Source: Scolanthus callimorphus (lineage: Eukaryota; Cnidaria; Anthozoa; Actiniaria; Edwardsiidae). Taken from it: 64,000 nucleotides of DNA. The stretch lies in contig CM066919.1 of assembly GCA_033964015.1 (NCBI GenBank), positions 30,533,459 through 30,597,458 on the forward strand, given 5' to 3'. The position numbers and the translations under genes were made by a program. Positions 23,260-35,960 of the stretch are shown one piece after another (the first letter of the stretch is position 1; every line of letters begins with the position of its first letter). The notes beneath the pieces were generated by a model. It searched no databases. It was not told the DNA's origin and saw only the letters and a program-made list of their open reading frames with translations.

Positions 23260-24950
23260 TAAGTTCCTATCGAGATCTTTGATTTAGATATCTTTGACTA
23301 TTTACGTCCTCGAATAACGTTTCCATTTTTATTATGATTCAGCACATCGCTCTTCCGGCCAAGTATGGTCGTTAAAACCCCAATATATGTCGTACGATAT
23401 CTGTCATCTGAGCGAAGAAGTGTTGAGCTCGAAAAATATACGCAAAGTTAAATCATTTCTGCGATGTTTTTGTGCTAAAGGAAGCGGTGTACTGAATACC
23501 CATAAAAATACCATTATCTTTGAATGATTTAGCCAACTCGGGACTGCATCCCTCTCGTCGTAAGTTATGGAACCTTTATAGTAAACATCATGAAAATCAA
23601 TAGGTCCCCTTTCTCTTAGTTATATTTTACGACATGGTCCGTCGAGCCGGATAAGTATCAGACGATATTCTGGGATTTGGGCAAAAAAATCAGCAAAACG
23701 GTTTACTAGTACGACCTGAATATGAAATAAGGTTCTAACAAAAATTTATATTGTGAATTGTAAAGATGTTTTCAAGAAGATCGGATCTTAATGACTTATT
23801 TATACATCATTAAAGTGATAAAAATAGAGGAGAAGACACAAGTTTGCCGTCGCAACTTTGCGCTCTAGTAGACACAGTTGGGTGCATTTTGAATTTCGAG
23901 TGAGTCACCTTAATTATTAATGTTGCACTTTACAATACATGGAAAACTAATCTTTTTTTCCAGTGCCCATAACATTTGGGCTTTAATCTGATGAGGTTGA
24001 TCTCACTTTTTTGTCATTTATTTTGGCATAAGCCGGTGTAGCGTGATTTTTCCACTGAAGATTTACATGAAAATCGAGTTGCTGGTTTATTAGAACACCA
24101 CTACCAGCAAATCACCGACTGCGAAGAGAAACTAATGCAAGAACGAGAATTCTTGTTTACAGGTTAAGCATTTTCAATGACCTTTACCAATAATTTCTCT
24201 AATTATAATATGTATTAAAATGGTTTTGGAGGCGTCACGCATTTTATTCCACGAAAAAAGCAATTTGATTGCGAGGATTAATTTAAAATATTATCTTGAT
24301 TAGTGTTTTAGATTTTACTGTTCAAACTCGAAGTACCTTCGTCGTATCGACGAAGTCTTCTGTTTCTGGAAAATTTCCTTTTGTACACAAAGTTAAAGTA
24401 TAATCCATTAAACTCGAATATTTGAAAAAAAACGCCTGTTTTTAAATTTTCCTGCTCACTCTGCACATTCAGTTCACAGAAGTGTGCCTAGTCTTGATAA
24501 AAAAAATAGCTCTAAAGGTTGCTAGCCAACTGTCTTGTACGTCAAGACATTTATTTATCATGAAGATGACACCGATGACACAATTTTCTGTTTTAATAAA
24601 CCGATGCTCGAACTTATTGTTTCGAACTCTCTTTTATTTACTGATCATTTGATCACCTTCAGTTCATTATGACTGGTTCAGATAAAGTTATCATGCGAGG
24701 ATGCATATTTGAGATCTTAACTGGTATCTAGGAAGATATTTGAAAGGAATCAGGTGAAGCGTAATGCGTAACCGACGCCATCTAACTAGTCACACCCGCT
24801 TCTTTTGAATACAGAGTCCCAAATTATCATTAATTTCGTAGAGATGGAAAAAATTGTAGTTCATTATTAATAATTGTTATTTTGTAATCTTTTCGACCAA
24901 TTTGGTGAAGGAAAAAGTGATATGATTCAAATTGTGTTTTGTTTCACTAG
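23260..24950. other. upstream region of channel gene B
   Basis: Non-coding blocks shared with unit A (see 8140-11396), with small indels and no gene. Confidence 0.45.
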
Positions 24951-25005
24951 GCCGAGACTAACCGATCAAGACATGGATATACTTAGTTTTAGACAATAAA
25001 AATAG
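24951..25005 (+). other. 5'UTR exon of channel gene B
   Basis: Acceptor TTTCACTAG and donor GTGAGATCCTG, matching 11397-11447. The small frame from its ATG meets TAA here, which supports a leader role. Confidence 0.45.
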
Positions 25006-25069
25006 GTGAGATCCTGTCATTTTTTACAAAATCTAATAATCTTTTAAAATACACATCCAATTTAATAAT

Positions 25070-26560
25070 AATAATAGTAATCTAATACTTATTAGGCGCA
25101 AATAAACATTTGTATATGATCAAATGCGCCTAACAACGATTCACATAAATATAAAACAACATACATAATGCCATAAAATCTAAAAATATTATACAATTTA
25201 TGCCTAAAAAATTAAAAATATGTAATTATAAGATACTAATATAAAATCTAAAAAAGGAATCAAATGGAACTATTAAAATAAACTATTACTATAAAATGCT
25301 AAGAATACAATGGAATGGTTCTAGTTATAACAAACGTATGCCTTTTTAAAAAGATGAGTCTTTCTTGTTCCTTTAAACTGTTCGTAACTAGAGATTGCTG
25401 TTATGGCGGCTGGAAGGTTTGTTCCAGAGTTCGGGTGCCGCTACTTGGAACGATCGGTCACCAAGAGTCTTCTTAGTTCTGATTTTAGGTGGCTCTAATT
25501 TTAGTTCTGATGAGGAACGCAGATTGTATATTGACGGCTCCTTTACCTTAACTAAAGTAGAGATATAAGATGGAGCGGCTCCATATATAACTTCAAAAGT
25601 TAAAATCAGTACTATAAGATACAGGGAGCCAATGCAAATCATGTAAAACAGGTGTTATATGGTCAAACCTAGGTATGCAGCATATCAGCCGGGCCGCGGA
25701 ATTCTGTACACGTTGAAGTTTTGCGATATGTATGGCAGGTGTTTTGTACAGCAAACTATTACAATAATCTAAGCGGCCCATTATAATAGCGTGGACTAGA
25801 GACTGTGTAGCATCGTTTGTAAGGTACTTCCTTATGCGCCTTATGTTGTACAAATGGAATGATGAAGCTTTGCAGATCTTGTTGATATGGGTCACCATGC
25901 TCATATTGACATCGAACCATGACCCAAGATTCCTTACTGAAGATACAGGAGCTATGCTACTTTCACCAACACACAAACTTTCAATATTTACTTTAGCTAG
26001 CTGCTGCCTAGTACCTATGATGATAAACTCCGACTTACTATCGTTCAAACAGAGTTTGTCCTTGACCATCCATGATCTGATCGCCTTACAGCTGTTTTGA
26101 GTATTCTGCGAACTCTTGAGATCTATTTCCAACCGTCAAACCGCTTTCTGGCTTCCGTCAATCAAGCTTTGAAACTTTTGAAATATAAAGAAGTCAGTTA
26201 TTTGCCATCCTAGTGAAATGCTCCAACACACAGCATCTTTTACTATCTTTTTCTAAACAAATGGCCTAATTTACGGTCGGCTAAGATTCAAATTAGACCT
26301 GAGAGTTTGACGAAAGCCAGAACGCCAACGGAAGTCGAACGCAAGAGTTCGCAGAATACTCTTATTAGCTGTAATACATCTCCATCGCAACAGCTGCGTC
26401 TTTCTGGGAAGTTGTCGAGTCGGCCTTGAATGACAGATACAGCTGTGTGTCATCCGCATACGCATGTTCCTGTGAAAGGTATCCTTTGATGACCTCAAAA
26501 AGCTTGCTAGCATATATAGTTCAAATTCTTCTCTGGATGAACAGGCCCCTAGACAACACG
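25070..26560 (-). mobile_element. second CR1/L2-like LINE, 5'-truncated and interrupted
   Basis: The - strand encodes, in order, IYASKLFEVIKGYLSQ, AYADDTQLYLSF (YADD motif C), then after an inserted MITE IRSWMVKDKLCLNDSKSEF, thumb sequence, HDLHWLPVSY and a C-terminus with GAAPSYIS, SLRSSS-like and ELWNK. Frames shift near 25640 and 25400. An AAT-rich tail at 25070-25080 marks the 3' end. It is a different LINE from the one at 11480 yet sits antisense at nearly the same intron position in unit B. Confidence 0.85.
26096..26366. mobile_element. MITE inserted into the LINE, 6-bp target duplication
   Basis: The termini are TTTGAGTATTCTGCGAACTC and GAGTTCGCAGAATACTCTTA. AGCTGT flanks both sides (26090-26095 and 26367-26372). 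Removing the element and one AGCTGT rejoins the reverse-transcriptase frame (EMYYS then CKAIRSW). Same family as 9756-9998. Confidence 0.85.
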
Positions 26561-27977
26561 AAATGAGGAACTACAACATCGTATGACCGCCTTCTCTCCT
26601 TTAATATGAATATCTGTGTCTCTTGGCTATTCGAAACTATTACAAATGTGATAGCAGAGCTCAAAACAAGAAATGACCTATCCCGCTTCATTGTTCTACT
26701 CCCTAAGCCAAAATGTTACTTTGGCATTGAGGATGGAAAATACACCGATTGCAGGAAAGTGTTAGAATTTGCTCATGTTGAAGAAATCATTAAAAATCTT
26801 CGAATTTCGAGTTTGTTGCTCGGACATTTTGAATTCCATAAGGAAAACTGCCCATTGTTTGGTGATTGATAATAATAATAATGCGAAGACGGGATCGGTC
26901 TATTTTATAAGGGCATGGTCATTAAAAAAACAAGGCAGTCTGTGTGTTAACTCTTCACGTTTTTAATTGAGTTTTTAATTTTTATTCATACCAGGTGATT
27001 TGACAAAATCATGAAAACACAAATGGAAAAGTCTGAGAGTTCCAACATCAAAGAAGAAACATCTTCAAGGGTTATCAAGACTCTGTGGCAGGAATTTGGA
27101 GGATATTGTACACTCCACGGACTTCATTTCCTTTTCGATGCCACGTCCCGATTCCGGCGTTTCCTGTGGGTTCTGCTTATCATGGCGTCTGCAGTCACGT
27201 TTGGGACATTAATGTACTTTGCACATAAGAAGCTGATGAAGCATAATGTTTACATCACCACAGAATACAAGTATAATGATGTAAATATCACATTTTAGAC
27301 CACAAACTGAATGAGCATCAGTCGGCCACTTGTTGTTTAGGGATGCAGTCAAAACATTGCGACTGGAACGGAACCCGATTTTATCACGGGAGGTGGTGCG
27401 TCCCGGTTAGTACCTGCCCCATCCCCACCCCCACGTGTTTTTCAATGCCCACTTTCTCCGTGCTCATGTAAGGGACGTTGGATGTTATTTCATGGATATG
27501 CTGCTCTCGCCATAAAGAATACAGTACAGTACTGAGCCAATCTTTATATTTATCTGTTACTTTTCGAGGTATTCGCAGTTAAAAATGGGCATTTCCCCCT
27601 AAAACAAAGTTGGCAGAGGCATACACTTCCCCACCCCCATAAATCGGGTCCCGTTCGAGTACAAATGTTTTGACCACTCCGACATAAAAAGAAAAACTTA
27701 CTTACTTATTTGCTTACTTTCTCGTTTTTTTTTTTTTACTTGCCTTCAGTTTTTAAACCTTCCCCGCTGTCACCATCTGTAACAACAACATGATGAAGAG
27801 ATCCCGTATCCTTGGCACAGACGCGCAGTTATTCATAGATGGGATTGACTATTCGAGGTGAGGTTGTGCCCCTGTGCCCTTGATAGCATACTACTGCTGG
27901 AGGCGCAACAATTTTCCCTTTCGTTAACGACCGTTGCCTTTGGACGAGTAGGGGTTGTCTTACGACTTCTTTATAAG

Positions 27978-28066
27978 GATGAAGAAGGTCGGTACTGGCT
28001 GACCGAAATATCGTGCAAATGAAAATTATAAGCTCTTAATCAACCATTCAAGTTTTTATTATTTCT
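27978..28066 (+). repeat. dispersed repeat with hammerhead-like core (copy 2)
   Basis: ATGAAGAAGGTCGGTACTGG then CTGACCGAAATATCGTGC, followed by AATGAAAATTATAAGCTCTT. Nearly the same sequence as 7986, in intron 2 of copy B and absent from intron 2 of copy A. Confidence 0.5.
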
Positions 28067-29028
28067 TCCGAATACGATGCTCTCAAATACGATGCTCTCA
28101 TGTCCAAATACGAGGCCATTTGCATTTATTCATATTGCGTCGTTCTATTATTGAACATGTATTGCAAAATAATCTGACACCATGCCCCGACCCTTCATGT
28201 AATCATTTCGCTCAGGCGCCCATGACTAGGAAGGAGCTCATCTCTCATACTAGGCTATGGAGGCAGCATTTTGACTGACCTGGCTATTTTTAAACGCTGC
28301 CTCAAGAATGTATCTCAGATCATAGTTTATAGTAGAGGAGACTGGTTAGGAAATCTGACACCCTGTTATTGTACTATCACTTTGTTCACGTTTTCAGAGG
28401 AATCCTTTTGTCTGTGCAGGGTCACGGTACATAAGACCAAAATTCAGCCAGTAAGATTCAGTGTACAATTATTAACTTTGCTCAGATGGAAACTCCAAAT
28501 CATGGGCGCCTGTTTCGCTCCAATCCATGTGGGATCACTCTGCATGTCATTTAGATTATAAACTTAGAGAACGAAGCAATGTGTAAAGGCAAATGAAGCG
28601 CATGGATGGACTTTTTCGTAGTTTTGTTTGCATTTAATGGTGGAAAATGTGGTGTTAAAGTCTTGTAGGAAGATAGATATATAGTTTATTGTAAAATATC
28701 TGGCAGCTTTTACAGCTGAATTGCGTATTTACATAAAATATAAAACTTTAAGAATTTACTACAAATAATGATAATGATATAAAACCTAAAAATTCCTCAA
28801 ATATATACAGTACTATAGAAAACTCTGAATGTAATTACACCGTGCTAAGTTTTGTTTTCGTCATTGATTCTACATGAACGCACAATGAAGCTGTTTTGAA
28901 GCGTTCCGTTTTGCAAATGGGCATTAGAAACTGCCTTTTGCGCCGTAATTGGTAGCGGGACGGCCCACAGAATGGCAACAAGTTATGCAGGCGGTGGTGG
29001 GCTGGATCGGTGGGCTGGTCGCCCTTCT
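28067..29028. other. intron 2 of copy B, repeat-derived
   Basis: No exon. 28081-28115 contains a small tandem repeat (ATACGATGCTCTCA). 28670-28900 resembles an AT-rich LINE 3' end. Confidence 0.35.
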
Positions 29029-29695
29029 CAGTGCGTTTAAGGCATGGCTCTAAACTGTTTTGCCTGAAAAAGGGGATTATTCGTCATAACTAATGTTCCA
29101 TACTGTGGATCATCATCAAAATTGGTCAGTAGAATAATTTCAACAAGAGCTTTATTTTAATATATTTTGTTACCATGGAAACGCTAATCACGTGACTCAG
29201 TGGCGGCCATCTTGGATTTTATACTTAGGCCTTCTGAGGACAGCCATGGAAAGGTGAAATTGAAAGATAATCACATATTTAGATACAGGGAAACTACCTT
29301 AAAATGAAGCTAATTGGATAAGTCGCATTACTTCAGTAAAAATATATATATATAATTTTTCGTGTTTTGAAATATTTAATATTTTCAAAAACTGTCCTTA
29401 TTAAAACATTATCCTAGATATCCAATTAGGTTTACAGAAAGATCAATGCTGCAAACATTATGCTAAAAAGAAATGTCTGATTTTTATCTTCTTTCCATAC
29501 CTTCACGGGCGCTAAAATTTAAATCCAAGATGGCGGACGGTGAGTCACGTGACATCGTTACCATGGCAACAGCAACTTTATCGTAATCAGAATTACAAAA
29601 TAAGTTTAAGGCTCAAGTTTGAAAGATTTTCGTTGAAAATTAACGAAGTTACCAAAAAGCAGCCCTCGTGTTAGAGCCATGCCTTAAACTCACTG
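29029..29695. mobile_element. 667-bp inverted-repeat element in intron 2 of copy B
   Basis: Ends are CAGTGCGTTTAAGGCATGGC and GCCATGCCTTAAACTCACTG. Inner arms also pair (GTTACCATGGAAACG with CGTTACCATGGCAAC; CCATCTTGGATTT with AAATCCAAGATGG). Absent from copy A. Confidence 0.75.
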
Positions 29696-30666
29696 AGTTG
29701 TTAGTTAAAAAAAAACTCTCTCGAAAGCCTCCGTGAAATCTCCCAGAGTTGTTCGCTCGTAACGTTATGTGAAATTAGAAACCCTCGAAGGAATCCCAAA
29801 CCAGGACTAAAACACGTGCTCTTTTCATAGAGGAATTACCTCGTACAACGCTCGCAATCAGCTCGCTAACAAGTCGTTCGATATTGAAGACGCTCTTCGT
29901 CAGTTTGGTCATCAATACGAAGACGTGGTGAAAGAGTGTACATACGAGGGCGGAAGGCGCGGAAAGGCAAATTTTACAACCTTCTTTACATATAAGGTAC
30001 GCAGCGCCTTAAGAGAACGATTATTAGTCGATTCCGATGTTGATGATGATAAATGATTGTGATACTGTTGGTTGTTTATTGTGCTGCTTCAAATGATGAG
30101 GATGACGATGCTGCTTCCCTGAATTCACCCCTAAAAGGTACCAAAAAGGGCGTGGTCTAGTTTATATGTTGGCCTCTAAAAGGTACCAACTGTGAAGTTT
30201 TTTCAAGTACATTTTATTGCTGACAATAAACCAAATGTTTGAAACATTGTTGATTGGTTTGCAGACCCTAAGAGGTACCTATATGATCTGGGAACAATTT
30301 CCAGTTTTCAAATTTTACCCCCTAAAAGTTATCAGAAGCCTGAGTTTAGCCCGCAAAGGCATGAAGAGCAACCCGGCCCCTAAATAGGGATCCCCTGGGG
30401 CTGCTGCTTGTGGTTGATAATGATGATAATTATAGTGATGATTATAATGACGCCGATGATGCTGTTGCTGTTGCTGCTGCTGAAAATGATGACGAGCTCT
30501 ATGATGAAGATGCTGTTGGTTGATGTAGATGATGTAGATGATGATGATGTTGATGATAATAGTGGTGGTGAAAAGGAGAGTGGTTGTGTGATGTCCGTAC
30601 AACACCCTATTGAACTACAGATAACTTGAATCAGATTAAAGAGCCCTAGTCAGTCACTCCTTTGTT

Positions 30667-30812
30667 ATTCGCCTTTGTCACACGGCAGCCATCTTGGATT
30701 TTTTCTTACAGAAATGACTATGCGTGGGTGAGCTTACACGCTTGGCCTCACTTTCATGACTGCTTCGCTGTATTAAAATATCCAAGATGGCTGCCGTGTG
30801 ACAAAGGCGAAT
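30667..30812. mobile_element. MITE with ATTCGCCTTTGTCAC termini
   Basis: Left ATTCGCCTTTGTCACACGGC, right GCCGTGTGACAAAGGCGAAT. Inner CCATCTTGGATTTT pairs with AAATATCCAAGATGG. Second member at 37530-37759. Confidence 0.75.
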
Positions 30813-30849
30813 TATCAAGAAAGTGCAATCCGTGCGGGCTGCCTGTGGT

Positions 30850-31260
30850 GTTCAAAACGTGACTCAGGCCCCTCGGCGGGGGGTAAAAACAAAATGGCGA
30901 CCAAGAGAAGGATGTTTCTCGAGTATCTGCAAGTTTTGGTGAATTTTCCTGCTTTCTTCGCTAAGATATGAGGACAAGTACTTACAGACCTTCCAAATAA
31001 AGTAAGGGTGAATTTCCTAATAAGGAAGTATTGCAAACGTCGGCAAAACGACAGTTTTTGGCGAAATTTTCTTGATTTTTGATTATTTGAATTACGTGTA
31101 GAAATCTCGAAATAACCATCTACAAACAAAGCTTTATACTTCATTTACCGAATGTAATCGAATATCGCACCACATTCTCTAAATCAGCCGATGGAAATGG
31201 TGCTTTCTCTGACTCGGTATGTTGCTAGGTTGACAAAATGGCGGCGGACTGAAGGTCTTT
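30850..31260. repeat. dispersed repeat in intron 3 of copy B
   Basis: GAAATAACCATCTACAAACA and AAATCAGCCGATGGAAAT with TTGCTAGGTTGACAAAATGG recur at 63283-63425, and partly at 42100-42170. No coding potential. Confidence 0.5.
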
Positions 31261-32465
31261 AATTAAACAGCATCAGAAAATCAATCCTTTTGCAATTTGT
31301 TTTCACAGTACGGGTTATGCCACACGTTCAACTCGGGCCGCAATGGCAAGAAGCCTCTTCCGATGGGGAACATTGGAGAAGAATACCATTTATCTCTACT
31401 TCTAGACACACAGCCTGAGGAATATTATGGCCCGATATCTTTCTTCCGCTCCACGGGGTTTAGGATCACCATCCATAATCAGTCCATGTCTCCAGATGCC
31501 GCTAACGATGCGATCTACATACCTCCCGGATTCATGACAAGATTGCGCTAGGGAGAAGAGGGTGAGTTGATTGTCGTTTGTAGAGCTTTCCACACTCGCG
31601 CAGATGCAAGAATGGGCGTGAAGAGAATCCTGAGGGAGATTGAGGAAATGGCGGAAGGCGTATCAAATAAATTTAGCCAAAATCTCTTGATTTAACGCTA
31701 TTACAAAATCTTCTTGTTCCACTTATATTGAAGGTCTGTATGTCCGTAAATGATTCGGTAACTAACATCACACATCGCGCATAGGACGCTATCTAAGCAT
31801 AGGCAGCGGTAACGGGGGCTGGGGGAGCAGATTAAAAATTGAGCCCCCTCCCCACACTTCGCCTAATTAGTGACTTTGAAACAGTGTCCTGTTATTTTGA
31901 GTTACATCATTGACTATGATCCGGGGAAGCAGAGGCTTTTTAAAAATCGAGCGCCTCACATCCGACCATCCCCCCCCCCCCCACACACACACACAAATCC
32001 CCCCCCCCCCTTCCACAAACACATTTGGGCATGCTCCGCCACCCTTGCTAAGTCAGGCAAGCACTCCGTGCTGGTAATTTTGGGATAGCTGGAGCGACCC
32101 GTTAATCATAACATCCTGTTCTTTTCTATATTGTGCAAGACATTGAGACAGCAGGCCCCTTACACCACCAACTGTACGGCCGAGAAAGTGAATGGGACCA
32201 TATTCACCAAGAAATACTGCAGGAATGACTGCTTTAGTCGGTTCATGATCAAAGAGTGCAAGTGTCGACTGGTGGGATTCCTTGAGTCGCGTAAGTCCGT
32301 TTCCAAAGTTTCCAATGAGCTCTAGGTGCGGGTAATAGTGTCCCTGTATTTCTCCATAAAATGTGTAGATAAATATTGGAAACATCAGTCACAGGCATTT
32401 CTCTCACGAAAAACAAACAAGCAATAAGAGAAAAACGCGGACGCACTGCTTCGGGCTTCCTGTTG

Positions 32466-33228
32466 TAGGCACAGACAGATTCTGCTCAAAAATTCTTTAA
32501 AAGTTGCCCCAAAATACCCTCAAAAGTTGCTCGAAAATTGCTCAAATTCGAAAAAGTTGCTCATAGAATATTAAAGTTACTACCCAAAAAAACATGTCTT
32601 TTACACTTGTCGCCTGATTTATTGAAAAATGATAAAGAATCAGGTTTCTCAACTCAGCAGCTTTAAAAGATCAAGCAATTATTCTAAACACCATCAATTA
32701 TAGCTGCTACTATTTTTGAAAGAAAACTCAAACAAATAAGAGGCTCCCTAAGGCTCTTCAAGAAGTCCTTTAAGAAGTCCTTATTGATGGCCTTCCAGGT
32801 TCCGTCATCTTTGCACCATTTTCTCTAGCAATTTGAATAGGGTCTTGCTTTCTTGCATGGTTTCGGCTTCCGTCAATCTCGTTCCCAGACTGCCTCTTCC
32901 GAGAGGGTTTCTGGGAACAAGATTGGGCTTCCGCCATTTTGCTTCCAGCAATACAGGAAGCTATTCTATATGTAGAATATTAACACAGGATACCCAATGA
33001 GAAATCCATATATGGATACACCATCCAGAGCGCCCAAAGTGAAAAAAGTGCTTTTAGCAAGATTTTTTGTTCTGTGTTTGATATGGCAAAATGTATCACA
33101 AATTGCCCATTTTTGTAAAAATTTGATCGGAAATAACGTAAAATCGATAAAGTTGCTCAGAATTGAAAAAGTTGCTCAAAATTGAAAAAGTTGCTCCAAA
33201 GTTGCCGAGCAGAATCTGTCTGTGCCTA
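32466..33228. mobile_element. 763-bp hAT-like non-autonomous element, 8-bp target duplication
   Basis: Perfect 22-bp inverted termini start TAGGCACAGACAGATTCTGC and end GCAGAATCTGTCTGTGCCTA. TCCTGTTG flanks it on both sides (32458-32465 and 33229-33236). Copy A at the same place reads CTTCCTATTGAACTC with no insertion, which is the empty site. Near both ends AAAGTTGCTC-type repeats accumulate. 8-bp duplications are typical of hAT elements. No transposase frame. Confidence 0.9.
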
Positions 33229-33589
33229 TCCTGTTGAACTCAAGACACAGGAAGCCCAAACCTCTATTCCTTTTAGAGCATCCTGCGGGGAGTAGTCTAA
33301 CTCACAGCTCCCTTTTGAGTTTTCTTTGTATTGAGAATGCTATTTTCCTTCCTAAAACAGACGTACCCCTGTGTACTGCAAAGGAAATCGTGGAATGCGT
33401 GTACGCAAAAACATGTAGGTATTCCTTTAGCACTTCCTCGGGCTACCTGTGGTGTAAACCGCCACAGGCTACCCGATATATTGTATTATAATTTGTGGTA
33501 TCATCAAGATCATTGCCCAAGTGCTCCACAGTCTCTTATCCAGTTACAGGGAATGGGTCTCCGCGGACACGGCGGAAATGACCAAAAAT

Positions 33590-34256
33590 GAAATAATATA
33601 TAGATTTAGCCACTGGCTAAAAGCGGAGCTTCTGGTTATAAAATTTTCTGTGAATGAAAGGGATTCCCATGTACATGGTTTACATGGTTGCTTTAGAGTC
33701 TTCCCTTCACGAGATATTTAATCATAGATGACGTCATCGATGACGTCACATTACGTGACCACTTCATTTCGCTCATCTGGTGACCTAGACTACAATACCC
33801 AAGTTTGGTTGTTTTAGAGTCTTCTTCACGAGATATTAATTTTTCAATCACTGATGACGTCATCGATGACGTCACATCACGTGTCCGTGTTACAGCACCC
33901 CCCTTGTGGCATAGACAAAATATCCCAAGTATGGTTGTCTTAGCATGTTCCCTTGAGGAGATATAATTTTTCTTTGCATACCACAGGGTTTCCATGTGTA
34001 CGCGTACGCTATAGGTTTAATACCAGAAAAATAAAGAAAAAATCATATCTCCCGAAGGGTAGCTTCTATAGAAGCCAAACTTGGACAAACTTTCAAAGAC
34101 CATAAGAGGAACTCTACACCAAAGTCACGTGCCCTTACGTCATCAATGACGTCATCAAAATGATCCATAATACCCGTGACGTTCAAAAATCAACTCGATA
34201 GTATACTATACGTTTTTCCTTTTCCCTTCGGCCCGCGCAGGAGCTCCGCTATAAGC
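33590..34256. mobile_element. AGCGGAGCT-ended element with TGACGTCA repeats (copy 2)
   Basis: It starts ATATATAGATTTAGCCACTG and AAAAGCGGAGCT, and ends AGGAGCTCCGCTAT. Two internal repeats (TTTAGAGTCTTC ... GATGACGTCATCGATGACGT) and a further CGTCATCAATGACGTCAT near 34137. Diverged relative of 16253-17047, in intron 6 of copy B. Confidence 0.65.
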
Positions 34257-34906
34257 TCAAGATTCCGTACACAGGGAATTTCTGCAGAACCCATCCATGG
34301 GAAAAGTTGAATTTCCCCTGGTAGAAGAATGGGATGTGCCTCAGATTTCCCATGGCTATCCATGTGAATTCCGAACACTTCCATGCGTGTGCCTTGAGAA
34401 ATAAAGCTTTTCCCATTCATGGGTTTCTGCAGAGTTTCTATGACCAAAATCTTAATTCCAAAATTTTAAGAAATTTTAAGAATATGTTTTTAGATATGAT
34501 TGAATAAAGTTTGCAGAATTCCTGATCAAAGTATTTCTCCCATAAATGGCACCCAATTTTAAAGCCTAATATCTCAAAGACGGATCCATTAGAAAAAAGT
34601 CATTTTGAGTATTTTGTTTATAGTCAGATAAGGAGTCTCTGCAAAAAATCAAGCTTATCTGAGTTAACCTGGCCTTACTGTTTGAAAGTTAGTGATCTAA
34701 GCAGGTCATTTCCGCTCTGTCGTCTCCGCGCACAAGCACGATGATTGCTTGTCTTGTCACTAGCTAAATTTTGAAAGAGAACTGTATAATAAAGTTGATG
34801 TTGAAATTGTATCCTCAATTTGTTTTGCCAAGTTTTAGACTGGTATCTTATATTTGATTGGAAGCGAGATATAAGCGAACGAATGTGCAAACTGCTTACT
34901 ACTAAA

Positions 34907-35352
34907 CCCGGGGGGGGGGGGGGGGGGTACTTGGCTTGATATAGGGTGGGTATGTGCCGCTGCGAATTTCAAATGCGGACCCCGTTCTAAAACGATTTTT
35001 CGAAGAAAAGCTACCCCGTTCAATTTTTTTGCACCCAAAACGAGACCCCGTTCTAAAAAGAGAAATTAATGATGCCTGTTTGTTCTTTACATGTTACGTT
35101 TTTATCTGTAATAGAATGTTAAAACTTGTTGGATTCTTTACATTTAATAAAACAATACGTAACCGCCGGGTCGCTTCCTTGAAGACATTTTAGGCCATTT
35201 TACTGGGTGGTCTTCATTATCATACCCCGTTCTAGAGGACGGTTCCTAAACGATACCCCGTTCTATCGGCCAGAGGACGAAATCGTGACCCCGTTTGGCG
35301 GCACATACCCGTATAGCTCTTGTAAGGGAGTACCCCCCCCCCCCCCCCCCCG
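34907..35352. mobile_element. G-tract-ended element with 8-bp target duplication
   Basis: It is bounded by a run of G followed by GTACTTGG on the left and AGTAC followed by a run of C on the right. CTACTAAA occurs directly on both sides (34899-34906 and 35353-35360). Inside, ACCCCGTTCTAAAACG-like motifs repeat at least five times (34978, 35044, 35225, 35255, 35288 regions). Probably hAT-like by its duplication length. Confidence 0.7.
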
Positions 35353-35360
35353 CTACTAAA

Positions 35361-35960
35361 ATGTCCTGGGGGGAGGCTACTAAAATGTCCTGGGGGGAGG
35401 GAGACTACAAAAAACGATTAGTTCCGGAATGAAATCGTAAGGGGAGAGGATTAATTTCTTCCGGAGCTAATCCTGCTGCCCATGAGAAGGCGCTAAAATT
35501 AATCATCCAATGATAGGAGGCCCCGAAACTCCGCCTTTGGGACTGGCGTTTTTGATTGATAAAACTGAATTTTCCCCAGCGGGTGAAGTTTCAGAAAGAA
35601 ACAGAGCAAGACTAGAATCCCCTAGGCAAAATGAACTACCACTAAAATAACCAAAATACGACTGAACTTGGCTCGAAACACGGAAACTGCACCCTGGGAC
35701 CAGGTACCTTCTGGTTACGACTGCATGCTGCGATTTGACCACGCGAGGCTCACGATTACGCTTCGTTGAATACCGGGTTGAGATTCGGCTACACAAGCGC
35801 CTCCGAGCGCCTAAACTCTGATTTTATATTGGCCACGAATGTACGCTGAATTATTATTATTATTATTGTTATCATTATACCATTAGCTGCTGTGCGCATG
35901 TGCGCTGGCAGACAAATACTATACCACAGAGGCAGCACATTGTTCCTATGTCCTATTGCA
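35361..35960. other. rest of intron 6 of copy B
   Basis: It holds two tandem copies of a 27-bp unit (CTACTAAAATGTCCTGGGGG) at 35353-35405 and an (ATT)n tract near 35851. No exon. Confidence 0.4.
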
